A DNA stretch of 64,000 nucleotides from Syntrophaceae bacterium UBA6109 (GCA_002428445.1 DIWJ01000019.1:1-64000), one strand, 5' to 3'. Shown: positions 1 to 8,704, numbered from the stretch's first letter. Numbers and translations are program-made. Notes: generated by a model from the letters alone, not told the origin.

Positions 1-1
1 C

Positions 2-37
2 AAAAAAAGGGGCCGTGCATTTCTGCATGGCCCCTTT
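2..37 (-). terminator. Rho-independent terminator of the OmpA-family gene
   Basis: A 14-bp inverted repeat (arms 6-19 and 24-37, one mismatch) surrounds a 4-nt loop that reads GAAA on the minus strand. On that strand it is followed by a run of seven T. It lies 16 bases past the stop of the minus-strand OmpA gene, so it should end that transcript. Confidence 0.85.
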
Positions 38-53
38 CCTGTGGGAAGATCTG

Positions 54-1340
54 CTACTTCTTGATGATGAACTCCGCCGCCGCCTCGACGCGGCGGTTCT
101 GCTGCTTGCCCGCCTTGGTCTTGTTGTCCGCGATCGGTTTCGTCGGACCGAACCCCTTGGCCGTCAGACGCGCCGGATCGATCTTGTATTTCTTCACCAG
201 CACGTTCTTCACCGCCTCGGCACGCTTCTGCGAAAGATTCATGTTGTACTTCAGGGCGCCGACGTTGTCCGTATGCCCCTCGATCATGATCTTCAGCTCC
301 GGATGCCCCGCCATCGCGTCCGCCAGCTCCTGGATGTCCTTCTCATAAGCGGGTTTGACCACCGCCTTGTTCGTGTCAAACTGCACATTCAGGGTCACGC
401 GCCCCTTCTCGACGATCTGCTTCTCGATCGCGGAGGCTGCCTTCGGCGCCACCCGCGCCTCGGCCATTGGCGGGGGCGGACAGCCGTTCGCATCCACCTT
501 CACGCCCTTCTTCGTGCCCGGGCATTTGTCCAGATAATCATAAACCCCGTCGCCGTCCGTATCCAGCGGACAGCCGTTCGCGTCCACCTTCACGCCCCTG
601 GGCGTGCTCGGACAATTGTCCAGATAGTCCGGCACCCCGTCCCCGTCCGTGTCCAGCGGACAGCCGTTCAGATCCACCTTCACGCCCGCCGGCGTGTCCA
701 GGCACCTGTCAAGGTCGTTGGGTACCCCGTCCCCGTCCGTATCCAGTACCACTGCCGGCGCCGCCGCCGCTTCCCGCACAATCGCCTTCTCCGCTACAGG
801 CTTCGAGCCGCCGAAAAGAAACGTCACTCCAAAAGTCCATGCCAGATTGTTCTCGATGCTCGCAAATCCCAGAACGTGCCGAAGATCCGTCCGCAAGGCC
901 ACGTTCTCCGTCACGAAATACTTCAGCCCCACTCCGTAATCGCCGGCAAAATGCGTCGAGTTCGACTTGGACGTGTCCTTGTAGTTCAGTGTCTGGCCGC
1001 CAAGTCCCACCGCCACAAACGGCACCAGCTTCTTCTCCGGAAAGAAATGATAGAGGGCCTCCAAACGGTAATTGTAGAGGTTCGTGTCCCGGTCGGGGGC
1101 TACTTCCGTGTAGTTCGTTCTCACGTAACCGAGATCCAGCTCCATGCCGAAACGCTTCGTGAAATCATACCCAACCCGGACGCCGTAGATGGGCTTCGTA
1201 TCCAGGTCCAGATTCCCCTCAAACTTGTAGATCCCGATATAAGGAGAAACCGAATACGCTCCCGGCCGCATCTCCCCGAAACCGCTCGCCGCGATGACGA
1301 GGATCCCGACAACGATCAACGAACAGATTACCTTCTTCAT
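54..1340 (-). CDS. OmpA-family outer-membrane protein with thrombospondin type 3 repeats
   Basis: 428 aa. A signal peptide (about 1-22) is followed by an outer-membrane beta-barrel (about 25-180). Three 30-residue thrombospondin type 3 repeats follow at about 200-288, each with DTDGDGVPD and a C-P pair; in known families these bind calcium. The C-terminal OmpA domain (about 316-428, with the EGHTDNVG and LSQKRA motifs) binds peptidoglycan. The protein should anchor the outer membrane to the cell wall. The ATG follows AAGGAGG by 6 bases. A PPPP run at 288-291 is a predicted EF-P-dependent stall site. The gene is monocistronic, with its own terminator just downstream. The family assignment is secure; the exact role (structural or porin) is not. 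Confidence 0.93.
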   Translation of the reverse strand: MKKVICSLIVVGILVIAASGFGEMRPGAYSVSPYIGIYKFEGNLDLDTKPIYGVRVGYDFTKRFGMELDLGYVRTNYTEVAPDRDTNLYNYRLEALYHFFPEKKLVPFVAVGLGGQTLNYKDTSKSNSTHFAGDYGVGLKYFVTENVALRTDLRHVLGFASIENNLAWTFGVTFLFGGSKPVAEKAIVREAAAAPAVVLDTDGDGVPNDLDRCLDTPAGVKVDLNGCPLDTDGDGVPDYLDNCPSTPRGVKVDANGCPLDTDGDGVYDYLDKCPGTKKGVKVDANGCPPPPMAEARVAPKAASAIEKQIVEKGRVTLNVQFDTNKAVVKPAYEKDIQELADAMAGHPELKIMIEGHTDNVGALKYNMNLSQKRAEAVKNVLVKKYKIDPARLTAKGFGPTKPIADNKTKAGKQQNRRVEAAAEFIIKK

Positions 1341-1441
1341 ACCAAACCTCCTTGGTTACATCATCATCATAATTTCGGCCGGTTCCCCGCAAAACCAATT
1401 TCTTCACATCCAGGCGAACGATGGCCCAATAGCATTGCGGC

Positions 1442-1894
1442 TCACTTCTTTCCTTTTCCGCTTCTATCTTTCGATTTGCCTTCTTTGCCTTTCGAGGCTT
1501 TCTTTCCCTTGCCGGCATCCATGTCATGGCCGCGTTTCAGAGCGTGAAATTCCGCGGAACCGGGTTTGATTCCCAGATTCTTGGCCAGGACGCCCCAACC
1601 CTTCCCCTTGTTCTTGTTGTACTCTTCCATCACTCGCTCAACCGGTTGGTGGGACAACTCTCCAAGCCGGAGCGCCATATAGGCATGCGCCGGTTCCGGC
1701 ATATTGCTCAGAACGGCGCTGATTTTGGCATCTCCAACCTGAAAACGCGTGGCGAGCCTAGCCCGGAATCCTGATGGGTCCAGCGAAGCCTGGGCGCTGA
1801 AATCCTTCATCCAGTCAAAATCCCCTGCCAGGGCTGCAGGTGACGCGACAAGCAGCATCGCGAAAACCAAAACCGCCGTCCTGAATGTCTTCAT
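1442..1894 (-). CDS. Small exported protein with a lysine-rich tail, unknown function
   Basis: 150 aa from the ATG at 1894, chosen because AAGGAGG lies 5 bases upstream; a start 6 codons earlier (1912) is possible but lacks a ribosome site as good. A clear signal peptide ends at about ALA-GD (residue 23). The mature part has a KNKGKGWGVLAKNLGIKPGS segment and then a tail of about 25 residues made almost only of K, G, S and D. I recognise no named domain, though similar 'KGKGWG..A..LGIKPGS..FH.LK.GH' proteins occur in other delta-proteobacterial genomes from memory. The basic tail could bind polyanions such as LPS or nucleic acid (inference). It sits upstream of the OmpA gene on the same strand, about 100 bases apart. 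Confidence 0.7.
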   Translation of the reverse strand: MKTFRTAVLVFAMLLVASPAALAGDFDWMKDFSAQASLDPSGFRARLATRFQVGDAKISAVLSNMPEPAHAYMALRLGELSHQPVERVMEEYNKNKGKGWGVLAKNLGIKPGSAEFHALKRGHDMDAGKGKKASKGKEGKSKDRSGKGKK

Positions 1895-2028
1895 ACATTC
1901 CTCCTTGTTCATCTTCAGGACCGGCAGAACCGCCAGGACTTTATTCTCCGCGTTGCAAGGCGTATGAGAAGTCGTCTTTGCGAAACACTAGTCCTGTTGC
2001 CGACGGCAAGTCAAGAATAATGCCATTG

Positions 2029-2064
2029 TATGTGAACAATACCATGCATTTTATGTGAACAATA
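2029..2064. repeat. Two direct copies of a 13-bp sequence in an AT-rich intergenic region
   Basis: TATGTGAACAATA occurs at 2029-2041 and again at 2052-2064, 23 bp start to start (about two helical turns). It lies in the 424-bp gap (1895-2318) between the small exported protein and the phosphatase gene, on the promoter side of the exported-protein gene. Tandem sites at two-turn spacing are typical of a regulator binding to one DNA face, but no regulator can be named. Confidence 0.45.
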
Positions 2065-2276
2065 GCACACAATCTGCGGACATGTTGAATTGCGATATGA
2101 CGGGCCCGTCGTCCTTCGACGGGCATGCGGAGGAGGCTGCAGAAATCATCCCGTCATTCTGCAACAGGAACCATGACAGAAGACTGTCCGCGCTTCTTCA
2201 AATGCTCTCTTCACAAGGAAAGGCGATCAGGGATCGAGCTGCAATGGCGCCGTCTGAACAGACGGGGTTTGTGGAA

Positions 2277-2305
2277 GGGGCAGGTCTTGAATCCAGACCT
2301 GCGCC
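2277..2305 (+). terminator. Hairpin followed by a T-rich run, downstream of the phosphatase gene
   Basis: Arms 2277-2287 (GGGGCAGGTCT) and 2294-2305 pair with one bulged base, followed on the plus strand by TTTCTTTT. A second perfect hairpin, CGTCTG-AA-CAGACG, lies at 2251-2264. No plus-strand gene is visible here, so the pair may instead end the minus-strand phosphatase transcript even though the T-run is on the plus side. The rest of 1895-2318 shows no coding signal. Confidence 0.4.
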
Positions 2306-2318
2306 CTTTCTTTTCGGA

Positions 2319-3341
2319 TCAATTGGCTTTCTCGGACGGATAGATTCGCTTCCAGTCCCGCTTCATGTCCACGATCGTCCATCCGCGCTTCGATGCTTCA
2401 TCCATCGCTTTATCCAGACGGCCTACACCGGATTCCCGGTCATAGGCCCACTCCCGTTCCGCATCCGTGTGGTGAATAAGCGCGAGGAACCGCAGTCCAT
2501 CTCCGGCACCCGTCCATTGGAGCATCTTGAAATCGCTGTCTGCGTTCCCGAAGGCGGCAATGGGCCGGCGGCCGATGTGCGTCTGGATACCGATGGGCTT
2601 GCCGTCGTCTTCACAGATCAACTGCGGCTGCGGCAGAAGAACGAGAACGGGTTTCCCGTCTCGCAGTTCGTATCTCATATGCTGGCTGGTTCCCACGATC
2701 CGCTCGGGCGGAATGTCGTAAACCCGCTGAGCCCAGGGGCGCATGAAATCAATGCTGCCGCCGGACACAAGAAATGTCTTGAAACCGTTATGCTTCAGGT
2801 GCGCGAGGAGATCGAGCATGGGTTGATAGACGAGATCCGTATACGGCCGGTTGAAACGGGGATGTCTCTCTTTGGCCATCCACTCCAGAACGCTGATTTC
2901 GAATTCCGCCGTGGTCATTCCGGAATGGGTTGCAATGTAGATTTTCTGAATGCCTTCCTGACCACTGTCATGAAACGCTTTCCAGTCATTTTCCAGAATG
3001 GCCTTGAACGGCTGTTGCGTCTTCCATTCGGGGCGGCTCCGAGCAAGGGCCTTGATCCGATCCGCAATGAAAAGCCATTCGACGTAATTGGGTTGCTCCG
3101 ACCAGAGCGTGCCGTCGTTGTCGAAGACGGCGATCCTTTGATCTTCCGGGACAAACGATGGGGCTCCCGTGGAGACGACTCCTTGAACAAACCGCACGAT
3201 GGATGATTTGACGGGCCCATCGTTCCAGGACGGCAAGGGATCCGGCCTCTCCGCGGCCGCGAGCGGGGCCGCTGCCATCCACAGAGAAGTCAGCACCAAC
3301 ACAAAGCGGAAACATAGTTTTCTTTTTCTGGCTGTTGCCAT
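2319..3341 (-). CDS. Exported HAD-superfamily phosphatase
   Basis: 340 aa. A basic start and hydrophobic segment (about 5-30) look like a Sec signal peptide, so it probably acts in the periplasm. HAD motif I is FDNDGTLW (about 73-80; nucleophile D74 and acid D76), motif II is in the LVSGGS stretch, and motif III/IV is in the GNADSDFKML segment. It resembles 'haloacid dehalogenase-like' phosphoserine-phosphatase-type proteins, but the substrate cannot be told. The ATG follows AGAGGTGA and lies 6 bases after the stop of the upstream dehydrogenase gene, so the two are co-transcribed. A phosphatase role is well supported; the link to the dehydrogenase pathway is unclear because the two proteins should sit in different compartments. 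Confidence 0.85.
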   Translation of the reverse strand: MATARKRKLCFRFVLVLTSLWMAAAPLAAAERPDPLPSWNDGPVKSSIVRFVQGVVSTGAPSFVPEDQRIAVFDNDGTLWSEQPNYVEWLFIADRIKALARSRPEWKTQQPFKAILENDWKAFHDSGQEGIQKIYIATHSGMTTAEFEISVLEWMAKERHPRFNRPYTDLVYQPMLDLLAHLKHNGFKTFLVSGGSIDFMRPWAQRVYDIPPERIVGTSQHMRYELRDGKPVLVLLPQPQLICEDDGKPIGIQTHIGRRPIAAFGNADSDFKMLQWTGAGDGLRFLALIHHTDAEREWAYDRESGVGRLDKAMDEASKRGWTIVDMKRDWKRIYPSEKAN

Positions 3342-3347
3342 TTCTTT

Positions 3348-4427
3348 TCACCTCTTGCGACGATGTGTGTCGCCCGTCTTCGGTGGATCCGGGACCTGGC
3401 GGCCCTTGCCGGATGGTGCGATGCCGCCGATGCGTTCACGAGGAACGCTTGCAGCCTCCGGGTTCAGAACTTCGCCTGCAGCAAGTTGTCCGTTCAGCCA
3501 GGCCGTAAGTTGGTCTGCAGCGATCTCGGTGAACTCATTCAATACCTCGCTTACCTGCCACCCGATGTGCGGCGTCAGCAGAACATTCGGCAGGGTCCTC
3601 AACGGGCTCGACGCGGGCAGCGGCTCGGAGGCGAAGACGTCCAGACCGGCTCCGGCGATGCGATTCCCGCGCAGCGCATCGACCAGCGCGTCCTCGTCGA
3701 CAATGGCCCCGCGAGAGGTATTGATCAGAATGGCGCCGGGTTTCATCTTCGCGAGCCGTTCGCAGTTCATCAAGCCGCGCGACTCTGCCGACAGGCGCAG
3801 ATGGATGGAAACCACGTCGGAACAGGCAAGCAAATCATCCAGGGGCAGGCGTCTGATGCCCGGATCATCCGTTTTGTAGATGCCCCCCCGATCCCATGCC
3901 ACAATCTGCATGCCGAATGCCGCTGCGATCCGGGCAATCGGGCGTCCATGCCTGCCGCAGCCGAGAATGCCCAGCGTACGACCTGCAAGCAACGTTCCCA
4001 TCGACCGGGGCCATTCTCCCTGGGACATCGTCGTCGCCAGTGGATGGACATTCCGTGTCAGTCCCAGCATGAACGCAAAGGCCAGTTCCGGCACGGCGAC
4101 CGTCGGTTTGGTTGCACGCCGTCCAAGCGCCACAACGATTCCCCGCCTGGTTGCGGCGGCTGCATCCAGATGGTAGGCGTGCCCGCCGGTTTGCAGCACG
4201 AGCTCCAGCTTCGTGCCGGCGGCAAAGAAGCTCTCATCCAGCCGGGTGCGCTCCCGCAGGGCCAATAACAAATGAAAATTTCCCAGGCTCTCCAGGTCGG
4301 AAGATTCCATGGGCCGATCAAGGATTGTCACGTCGGCGAGGTTTCGCAGCCGGGACATGGCTGGCGACGCCGCCAGCCGGCCTTCATAGTCATCGAGAAC
4401 GATGAGTTTCGGCAGGGTCAGGTTCAT
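3348..4427 (-). CDS. D-isomer-specific 2-hydroxyacid dehydrogenase family protein
   Basis: 359 aa from the ATG at 4427, placed just after GGAGGAGT; the frame is open to 4595 but that extension is arginine-rich and unlike the family. NAD(P)-dependent oxidoreductase of the SerA/LdhA fold: an N-terminal catalytic half, then the Rossmann motif LGILGCGRHGRP and a C-terminal catalytic part. The expected Arg (NTSRGAIVDE), Glu (FASEPLP) and His (LTPHIGWQ) of the catalytic triad are all present. It would interconvert a 2-keto acid and a D-2-hydroxy acid; the substrate is unknown. The C-terminus has a basic, proline-rich tail of about 30 residues not usual for the family. First gene of a two-gene operon with the exported HAD phosphatase. 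Confidence 0.88.
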   Translation of the reverse strand: MNLTLPKLIVLDDYEGRLAASPAMSRLRNLADVTILDRPMESSDLESLGNFHLLLALRERTRLDESFFAAGTKLELVLQTGGHAYHLDAAAATRRGIVVALGRRATKPTVAVPELAFAFMLGLTRNVHPLATTMSQGEWPRSMGTLLAGRTLGILGCGRHGRPIARIAAAFGMQIVAWDRGGIYKTDDPGIRRLPLDDLLACSDVVSIHLRLSAESRGLMNCERLAKMKPGAILINTSRGAIVDEDALVDALRGNRIAGAGLDVFASEPLPASSPLRTLPNVLLTPHIGWQVSEVLNEFTEIAADQLTAWLNGQLAAGEVLNPEAASVPRERIGGIAPSGKGRQVPDPPKTGDTHRRKR

Positions 4428-4631
4428 GCAACTCCTCCGGATTGCTGAATGCGGCCGGCTCTTCCTCTGCGGATGCTTCCGAAGACGGCGGCCCGCATCC
4501 GGCATGCCGACCCATCGGCGCGCGTTGCCGGTATCGCCGTACGCCCTTCCCTCCGAGGTTCTTGACGCAGAGACGCCGCTTGCGTCCGAATTCACGCCCC
4601 GTTCGGGAAGACCGGGCTCTTCCCGCCGAAC

Positions 4632-5597
4632 TCAGATGGCTTCGATCGTGGATGGCGGCTTCCGGGTGATGTTGTACGTCACGCTGACGACACCCGGCAC
4701 TTCCCCGACAATCTTTCCGGCAAGGTCCTGCAGGATCTCGAAGGACAGTTTTGTCGGCGATCCCGTCCGTGCGTCCGAGCTGTCCCAGCAGCGGATTTCG
4801 ATCTGCTGGCCGTAATCCCGCTTCCCGTCTCTCATGCCCGTGACGCGGTCATTGTGGAGAATGGCAAGATACTGGAAGGCGCCGGAATTTTTCAAAATCT
4901 CTTCGACGATTCTGGTCGCCCTGCGAACGGTCTCGACCCTTTCCGGCGTCACCTCTCCGATCACCCGCGCCGCCAGTGCCGGCCCGGGGAAGGGCGGGCG
5001 GCTGAAAACGGACGCAGGCAGACCGAGGGCTTCCGCCACCTTGCGGACGGCCGGTTTCCGCAGCTGAATGAGGGGTTCGAGGACCGTGTATCCGTAGACT
5101 TTCTGTGTATCGATGCCGAGCTGCGCAAGGATGTTGTGCTGCCGCTTGATGCCCGCGACGGTCTCCTCGACGTCGGTGAAGATGGAGCCCTGGAGGAGGT
5201 GGCGGGCGCCGCTCTGGCGGACCAGTCTGCCGAAGACGTTCTTATAGAAAGTCTGGGTGATCGCCTCTCTCTTTTCTTCAGGATCGGTCAGTCCCTTCAA
5301 CGCCGCAAAAAATTCCTTCCGCGCATCGACGAGCTCCACGGTCACGCCGAGGGACGCGAAGAGTGAAACAATCTGCTGCGGTTCATCCTGCCGCATGATT
5401 CCGTTGTCGACGAAGTAGGTTTTCAGCCGCTTGCCGAGCGCCCGATGACCGAGCATCGTCACGGCGGAGGAATCCACTCCTCCCGAAAGGGCGTTGACGG
5501 CGAATCCGTCGCCGACGGTCGCAGAGAGTTCCTCCGTCTTCTCGCGGAGGAAGGAATCCATTTGGAGATCTTCCAGCTTGATTTCTTCCAGACTCAC
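4632..5597 (-). CDS. Stand-alone GMP-synthase ATP-pyrophosphatase domain (GuaA C-terminal-like)
   Basis: 321 aa, GTG start at 5597 after AGGAGG. It matches the C-terminal two thirds of GMP synthase: PP-loop SGGVDSS (about 39-45), FVDNGIMR, the GKI/RPPFPGPALAARV segment, and a C-terminal dimerisation domain ending YNITRKPPSTIEAI (usual ending PPGTIEWE). The N-terminal glutamine amidotransferase domain is absent and no separate amidotransferase gene is adjacent. In archaea GMP synthase is split this way. In bacteria such orphan copies exist and may use free ammonia or have another ATP-dependent role (inference). The altered C-terminal residues support divergence from housekeeping GuaA. A full-length guaA probably lies elsewhere. 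Confidence 0.82.
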   Translation of the reverse strand: MSLEEIKLEDLQMDSFLREKTEELSATVGDGFAVNALSGGVDSSAVTMLGHRALGKRLKTYFVDNGIMRQDEPQQIVSLFASLGVTVELVDARKEFFAALKGLTDPEEKREAITQTFYKNVFGRLVRQSGARHLLQGSIFTDVEETVAGIKRQHNILAQLGIDTQKVYGYTVLEPLIQLRKPAVRKVAEALGLPASVFSRPPFPGPALAARVIGEVTPERVETVRRATRIVEEILKNSGAFQYLAILHNDRVTGMRDGKRDYGQQIEIRCWDSSDARTGSPTKLSFEILQDLAGKIVGEVPGVVSVTYNITRKPPSTIEAI

Positions 5598-5690
5598 AGT
5601 TCTTGTCCTCCTTTTCTGTCGAAGTTGGTTTCCCGCAAAAAATTTGCCCGATGGCGGTATAACCGTGTGCCGGTCATCGCATGCTTTCGC

Positions 5691-5993
5691 TCACAATTCC
5701 AGACCGGAATTTCCCGATCTTTCTCCTTCCGAGGGTTGCTTCCGCGTCGATTGGTCTGGAACCGTCCGCCGGCCCCCTGCGTCGAGAAAGCAGCCGACCG
5801 TGCAGTAGCGCAGACAATCGCCGTTGCAGGGTTCGATGTGGATTGTGACGCCAGCATCGGGAAAACGTTCCTTGATCTCCCTGACGAGACTGTCCGTGAT
5901 GCCGTGAGACTCCTCGAGCACGGGCACACCGATCGCCGCCGCCGGATCGAGCCAGTGGAAACGGGAACCCGGAAAGAGGCGCCTCTGCGATCC
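5691..5993 (-). pseudogene. Remnant of a cation diffusion facilitator (CDF) transporter
   Basis: The minus-strand frame reads FHWLDPAAAIGV, the last-helix signature of CDF transporters. It then runs straight into the cytoplasmic C-terminal domain (EESHGITDSLVREI, VTIHIEPC) and a Cys-rich tail CNGDCLRYCTVGC. The rest of helix 6 is missing, a stop at 5994-5996 closes the frame, and a neighbouring frame a little upstream shows SDGCTSVGV, like the helix-5 SDALSSVGV motif. This is what deletion plus frameshift of a zinc/iron efflux gene would leave. A short expressed metal-binding peptide from the GTG at 5927 (78 aa) cannot be excluded. Confidence 0.6.
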
Positions 5994-6095
5994 TCATGAC
6001 CGCGAGGCTGGCATGATACGCCGACGGAGGTGCAGCCGTCCGATACGGAAAAGCATGTTCGAAACGGAATCCGCGCTGTCCGTCTCAGTCCATTC

Positions 6096-7238
6096 TCAAT
6101 ACCGGAAGATCGCTGCAAGAGGCAGCCGGTCGGGGACGTCATCGGGCGCAAGGGCGTAAACTTTTCCTCCGCTCAGAACGGTCTGGAGCGCAGCAAAATC
6201 GAGCAGATCGACGTCTCCTGGCTGCATGGTTTCGTGCAGCCGGACTTCGCTCCGTTCGGTGTCGAACGTGCCGAAACGCTGCATGTCCAGGGCGACGAAA
6301 AGCACGGCGATTCGTCCATGGAGGGCGGCCGACAGGATTTCTTCGATCCGGCTCGATGTCAAACCCGTTCCTGAGGACTGACGATACTGCGCGATCGCCT
6401 CGGTCTGCGCCTTCGCGAAGGTGGGCTTGACGATCTGCCATGCGGCCTTGTAAAGCTGGTCCACGTTCATTCCTTTCGGATTGCCGGGTATCCCCTCGCC
6501 GACGAGATGGGGGTAGGTGTTCGCCTCTTTGTAGATCGGGAGGAGGTACTCCACGCCGGCCAGTATCAACGGAACCCGCTCCTCTTTGAGGAAATCGCGC
6601 AGGCCTTTGTCGACCTGGCGGAAATATTTCAGGATGTTGTCCTTGCTGTCTTCAATATCGGCGCCGTGTCCGGAAATCATAGTCCCCTGGCCGCCTGCGG
6701 AGCCGGCGCGAAAACGGACCTGTCTTTCCGGCTGATCCAACTGGAGCGCATCGGCCAGGTTCTTCGGTATCGTTTCGAGGTCGACTTCTGCGGCGCTGAA
6801 AGCGGAGCCCTCCAGAATCCGCACGCCGTTCTGGCTCAGCGCCAGGATGTAGAACCGCCCTTCCGAGCTCAGCACGGGCAGCAGTGGTTTCAGGTGGAAA
6901 CGATCGTCCACGACCGCCAATTCCGGGAATGCAGCGGGCAGGCAATAGCGGCGAAAGATTCCCGCGGCAGCGAAGATCGCCAGCCCGTCTTTCTGCTGTC
7001 TCCAGAAAAGGACATTTCCGACAAGGGACTGGGCAGGTTCGAGGAGAGATTTGGCATCCTGGAGGCGACAGCCGCGGGCGACAAGCTTCTCCTCGGCTTC
7101 GCGCAGGAGATTCCGCAGGCGGATCTGATTCTGCTGGCTTTCGGCGCCGGCCCTGTAGGTCGGCATGAAGATCGATACGCATAACCCTTTCTGTGTCTCG
7201 GTCAGGTTCTTCAGCTCATCTTTGGAAAAGGTATTCAT
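6096..7238 (-). CDS. baeRF family 3 protein (bacterial eRF1-like)
   Basis: 380 aa. The opening (LTETQKGLCVSIFMPTYRAG, about 12-31, then QNQIRLRNLLREAEEKL) matches the N-terminal part of bacterial archaeo-eukaryotic release factor family 3 proteins. Further landmarks are LVGEGIPGNP and a C-terminal eRF1-domain-3-like half rich in charged helices. These proteins are distant relatives of eRF1/Pelota and are predicted, not shown, to act on ribosomes or RNA in stress. No signal peptide or membrane segment. The ATG follows GAAGGGAG. It stands alone on the minus strand, divergent from the EF-P operon, so both flanking units touch translation. Family recognition is from memory of the motif; function is inference. 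Confidence 0.65.
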   Translation of the reverse strand: MNTFSKDELKNLTETQKGLCVSIFMPTYRAGAESQQNQIRLRNLLREAEEKLVARGCRLQDAKSLLEPAQSLVGNVLFWRQQKDGLAIFAAAGIFRRYCLPAAFPELAVVDDRFHLKPLLPVLSSEGRFYILALSQNGVRILEGSAFSAAEVDLETIPKNLADALQLDQPERQVRFRAGSAGGQGTMISGHGADIEDSKDNILKYFRQVDKGLRDFLKEERVPLILAGVEYLLPIYKEANTYPHLVGEGIPGNPKGMNVDQLYKAAWQIVKPTFAKAQTEAIAQYRQSSGTGLTSSRIEEILSAALHGRIAVLFVALDMQRFGTFDTERSEVRLHETMQPGDVDLLDFAALQTVLSGGKVYALAPDDVPDRLPLAAIFRY

Positions 7239-7527
7239 AGGCTGCTACTCCCTTCTCGTGGATATTTCTCTTCGGATGGGAAACGATGGGGAAAAACCTT
7301 TGAAGCTCGGGTTGCAGAGAAGCATCGCCGGTGCAGATACCGATTTTTCGAAGAACCGTATCCGGCTTCGCGGTGTTGCGAAACCGTCGATTCTCTAGCA
7401 AAAACTATAGTGAATGTTGGCGCCGAAAAGCAAATACTTTTTCGCAAAATTCAATTTGGCCGATCGTTGAAGATGTGCTAGGACTCCAGCCGACCTTCAT
7501 ACGGTCTTGGCCAAGGGAATACGGAAA

Positions 7528-8628
7528 ATGGACAGACTACCGATCGCCGCTCTTCTTCGAAGCCGCAAGTCGCCCGAGTGGAAAAGCTGGGAGTGGCAGT
7601 ACGGACAACGCATCCGGACGTGGACCGACCTGTTTCGCCGGACGGGTCTGTCGCCCGCGGAGGCGAACCGCCGCCGGGACGTTGTCCGCCGCTATCCGGT
7701 TTCGATCACACCGTACTATCTGTCTCTGGCGGACTGGTCGGTGGAGACGGACCCGATCCGCCGCCAATGCATTCCCGGCACCGAAGAGATCGATGTTTCC
7801 ACCGCCGGCGTCCCGGATCCTCTCGAGGAAGAAAGCCGCATGCCGGTGCCCGGGCTGATCCATCGATATCCGGACCGATGCCTCCTCCTCGTCACGAACC
7901 GCTGCGCCACCTACTGCCGGCACTGCAACCGGAAACGGCTTTGGAAGAAGCCGGACCCGTCGCGGCGGGAGGGGTACTACCGGCGCATGACCGACTATAT
8001 CTCCCGTACTCCCGGGATCCGGGAGGTCATCCTTTCAGGCGGCGACCCGTTGGTCCTGCCGGAGGCGACGATCGAGGCCCTCCTCTCCCGGCTGTCGGCC
8101 ATTCCCCATGTCGAGGTGCTGCGCATCGGGAGCCGCACACCCGTCGTGATGCCGATGCGGATCACTTCCGGGCTGTGCCGGATGCTCAAGCGGTACCGGC
8201 CCCTGTGGTTCAACACTCAGTTCAACACGGCCCGTGAGATTACGCGCGAATCCACGGAGGCCTGTGACCGCCTCCTGAACGCGGGAATCCCGGTGTCCAA
8301 TCAGTCGGTCCTCCTGAAGGGCGTCAACGACGATCCGGAGGCAATGCGAAATCTTCTTCATGCCCTGCAGCGCATCTCCGTCCATCCCTATTACCTCTTT
8401 CAGCTGGATCCTGTCGAAGGGATCGATCATTTCCGCGTGGACCTGAGCAGAGGGATCGAACTGATGGAGAAGATCAGAACCACGACCTCGGGCCTGTGCA
8501 TCCCGAGATATGTCCTGGACACGCCCGGCGACAGGGGCAAGGTTCCGCTCCATCCGGATTCCCTGCCCGGGTGCCGTGATGCGGGGGAACCGCACAATTT
8601 TTTTGACAATTGCCCGGAAATGAAATAA
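7528..8628 (+). CDS. epmB: EF-P beta-lysylation protein EpmB (lysine 2,3-aminomutase family radical SAM)
   Basis: 366 aa from the ATG at 7528 (AAGGGA 9 bases upstream); a TTG 7 codons earlier is an alternative. Radical-SAM 4Fe-4S cysteines CATYCRHC at C126, C130 and C133, followed by the SGGDPL motif. The PLP-binding lysine lies in PGDRGKVPLHP near the C-terminus. The family isomerises (S)-alpha-lysine to beta-lysine using S-adenosylmethionine and PLP. The next two genes encode EF-P and the EF-P lysine ligase, so the product is most likely (R)-beta-lysine for EF-P rather than for lysine catabolism. Its length is close to enteric EpmB and shorter than clostridial KamA. First gene of the operon. 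Confidence 0.9.
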   Translation: MDRLPIAALLRSRKSPEWKSWEWQYGQRIRTWTDLFRRTGLSPAEANRRRDVVRRYPVSITPYYLSLADWSVETDPIRRQCIPGTEEIDVSTAGVPDPLEEESRMPVPGLIHRYPDRCLLLVTNRCATYCRHCNRKRLWKKPDPSRREGYYRRMTDYISRTPGIREVILSGGDPLVLPEATIEALLSRLSAIPHVEVLRIGSRTPVVMPMRITSGLCRMLKRYRPLWFNTQFNTAREITRESTEACDRLLNAGIPVSNQSVLLKGVNDDPEAMRNLLHALQRISVHPYYLFQLDPVEGIDHFRVDLSRGIELMEKIRTTTSGLCIPRYVLDTPGDRGKVPLHPDSLPGCRDAGEPHNFFDNCPEMK

Positions 8629-8704
8629 GTGTCGCTTGAAAAAAACCGGAAGCCTTTTGAGGGGCCGACACCCGGTTGACAGAGACGACCAAAGGAGAAA
8701 GTCC

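Noticed and set aside
15..1547. Long plus-strand frame over the OmpA gene
   Set aside because: Antisense shadow; the minus-strand frame has a signal peptide, ribosome site, domains and a terminator.
2125..2343. Small plus-strand frame ahead of the 2277-2305 hairpin
   Set aside because: Composition is random-looking, and it runs into the phosphatase gene from the opposite strand; no ribosome site that stands out.
2055..3206. 383-codon plus-strand frame
   Set aside because: Antisense to the HAD phosphatase, which carries intact HAD motifs.
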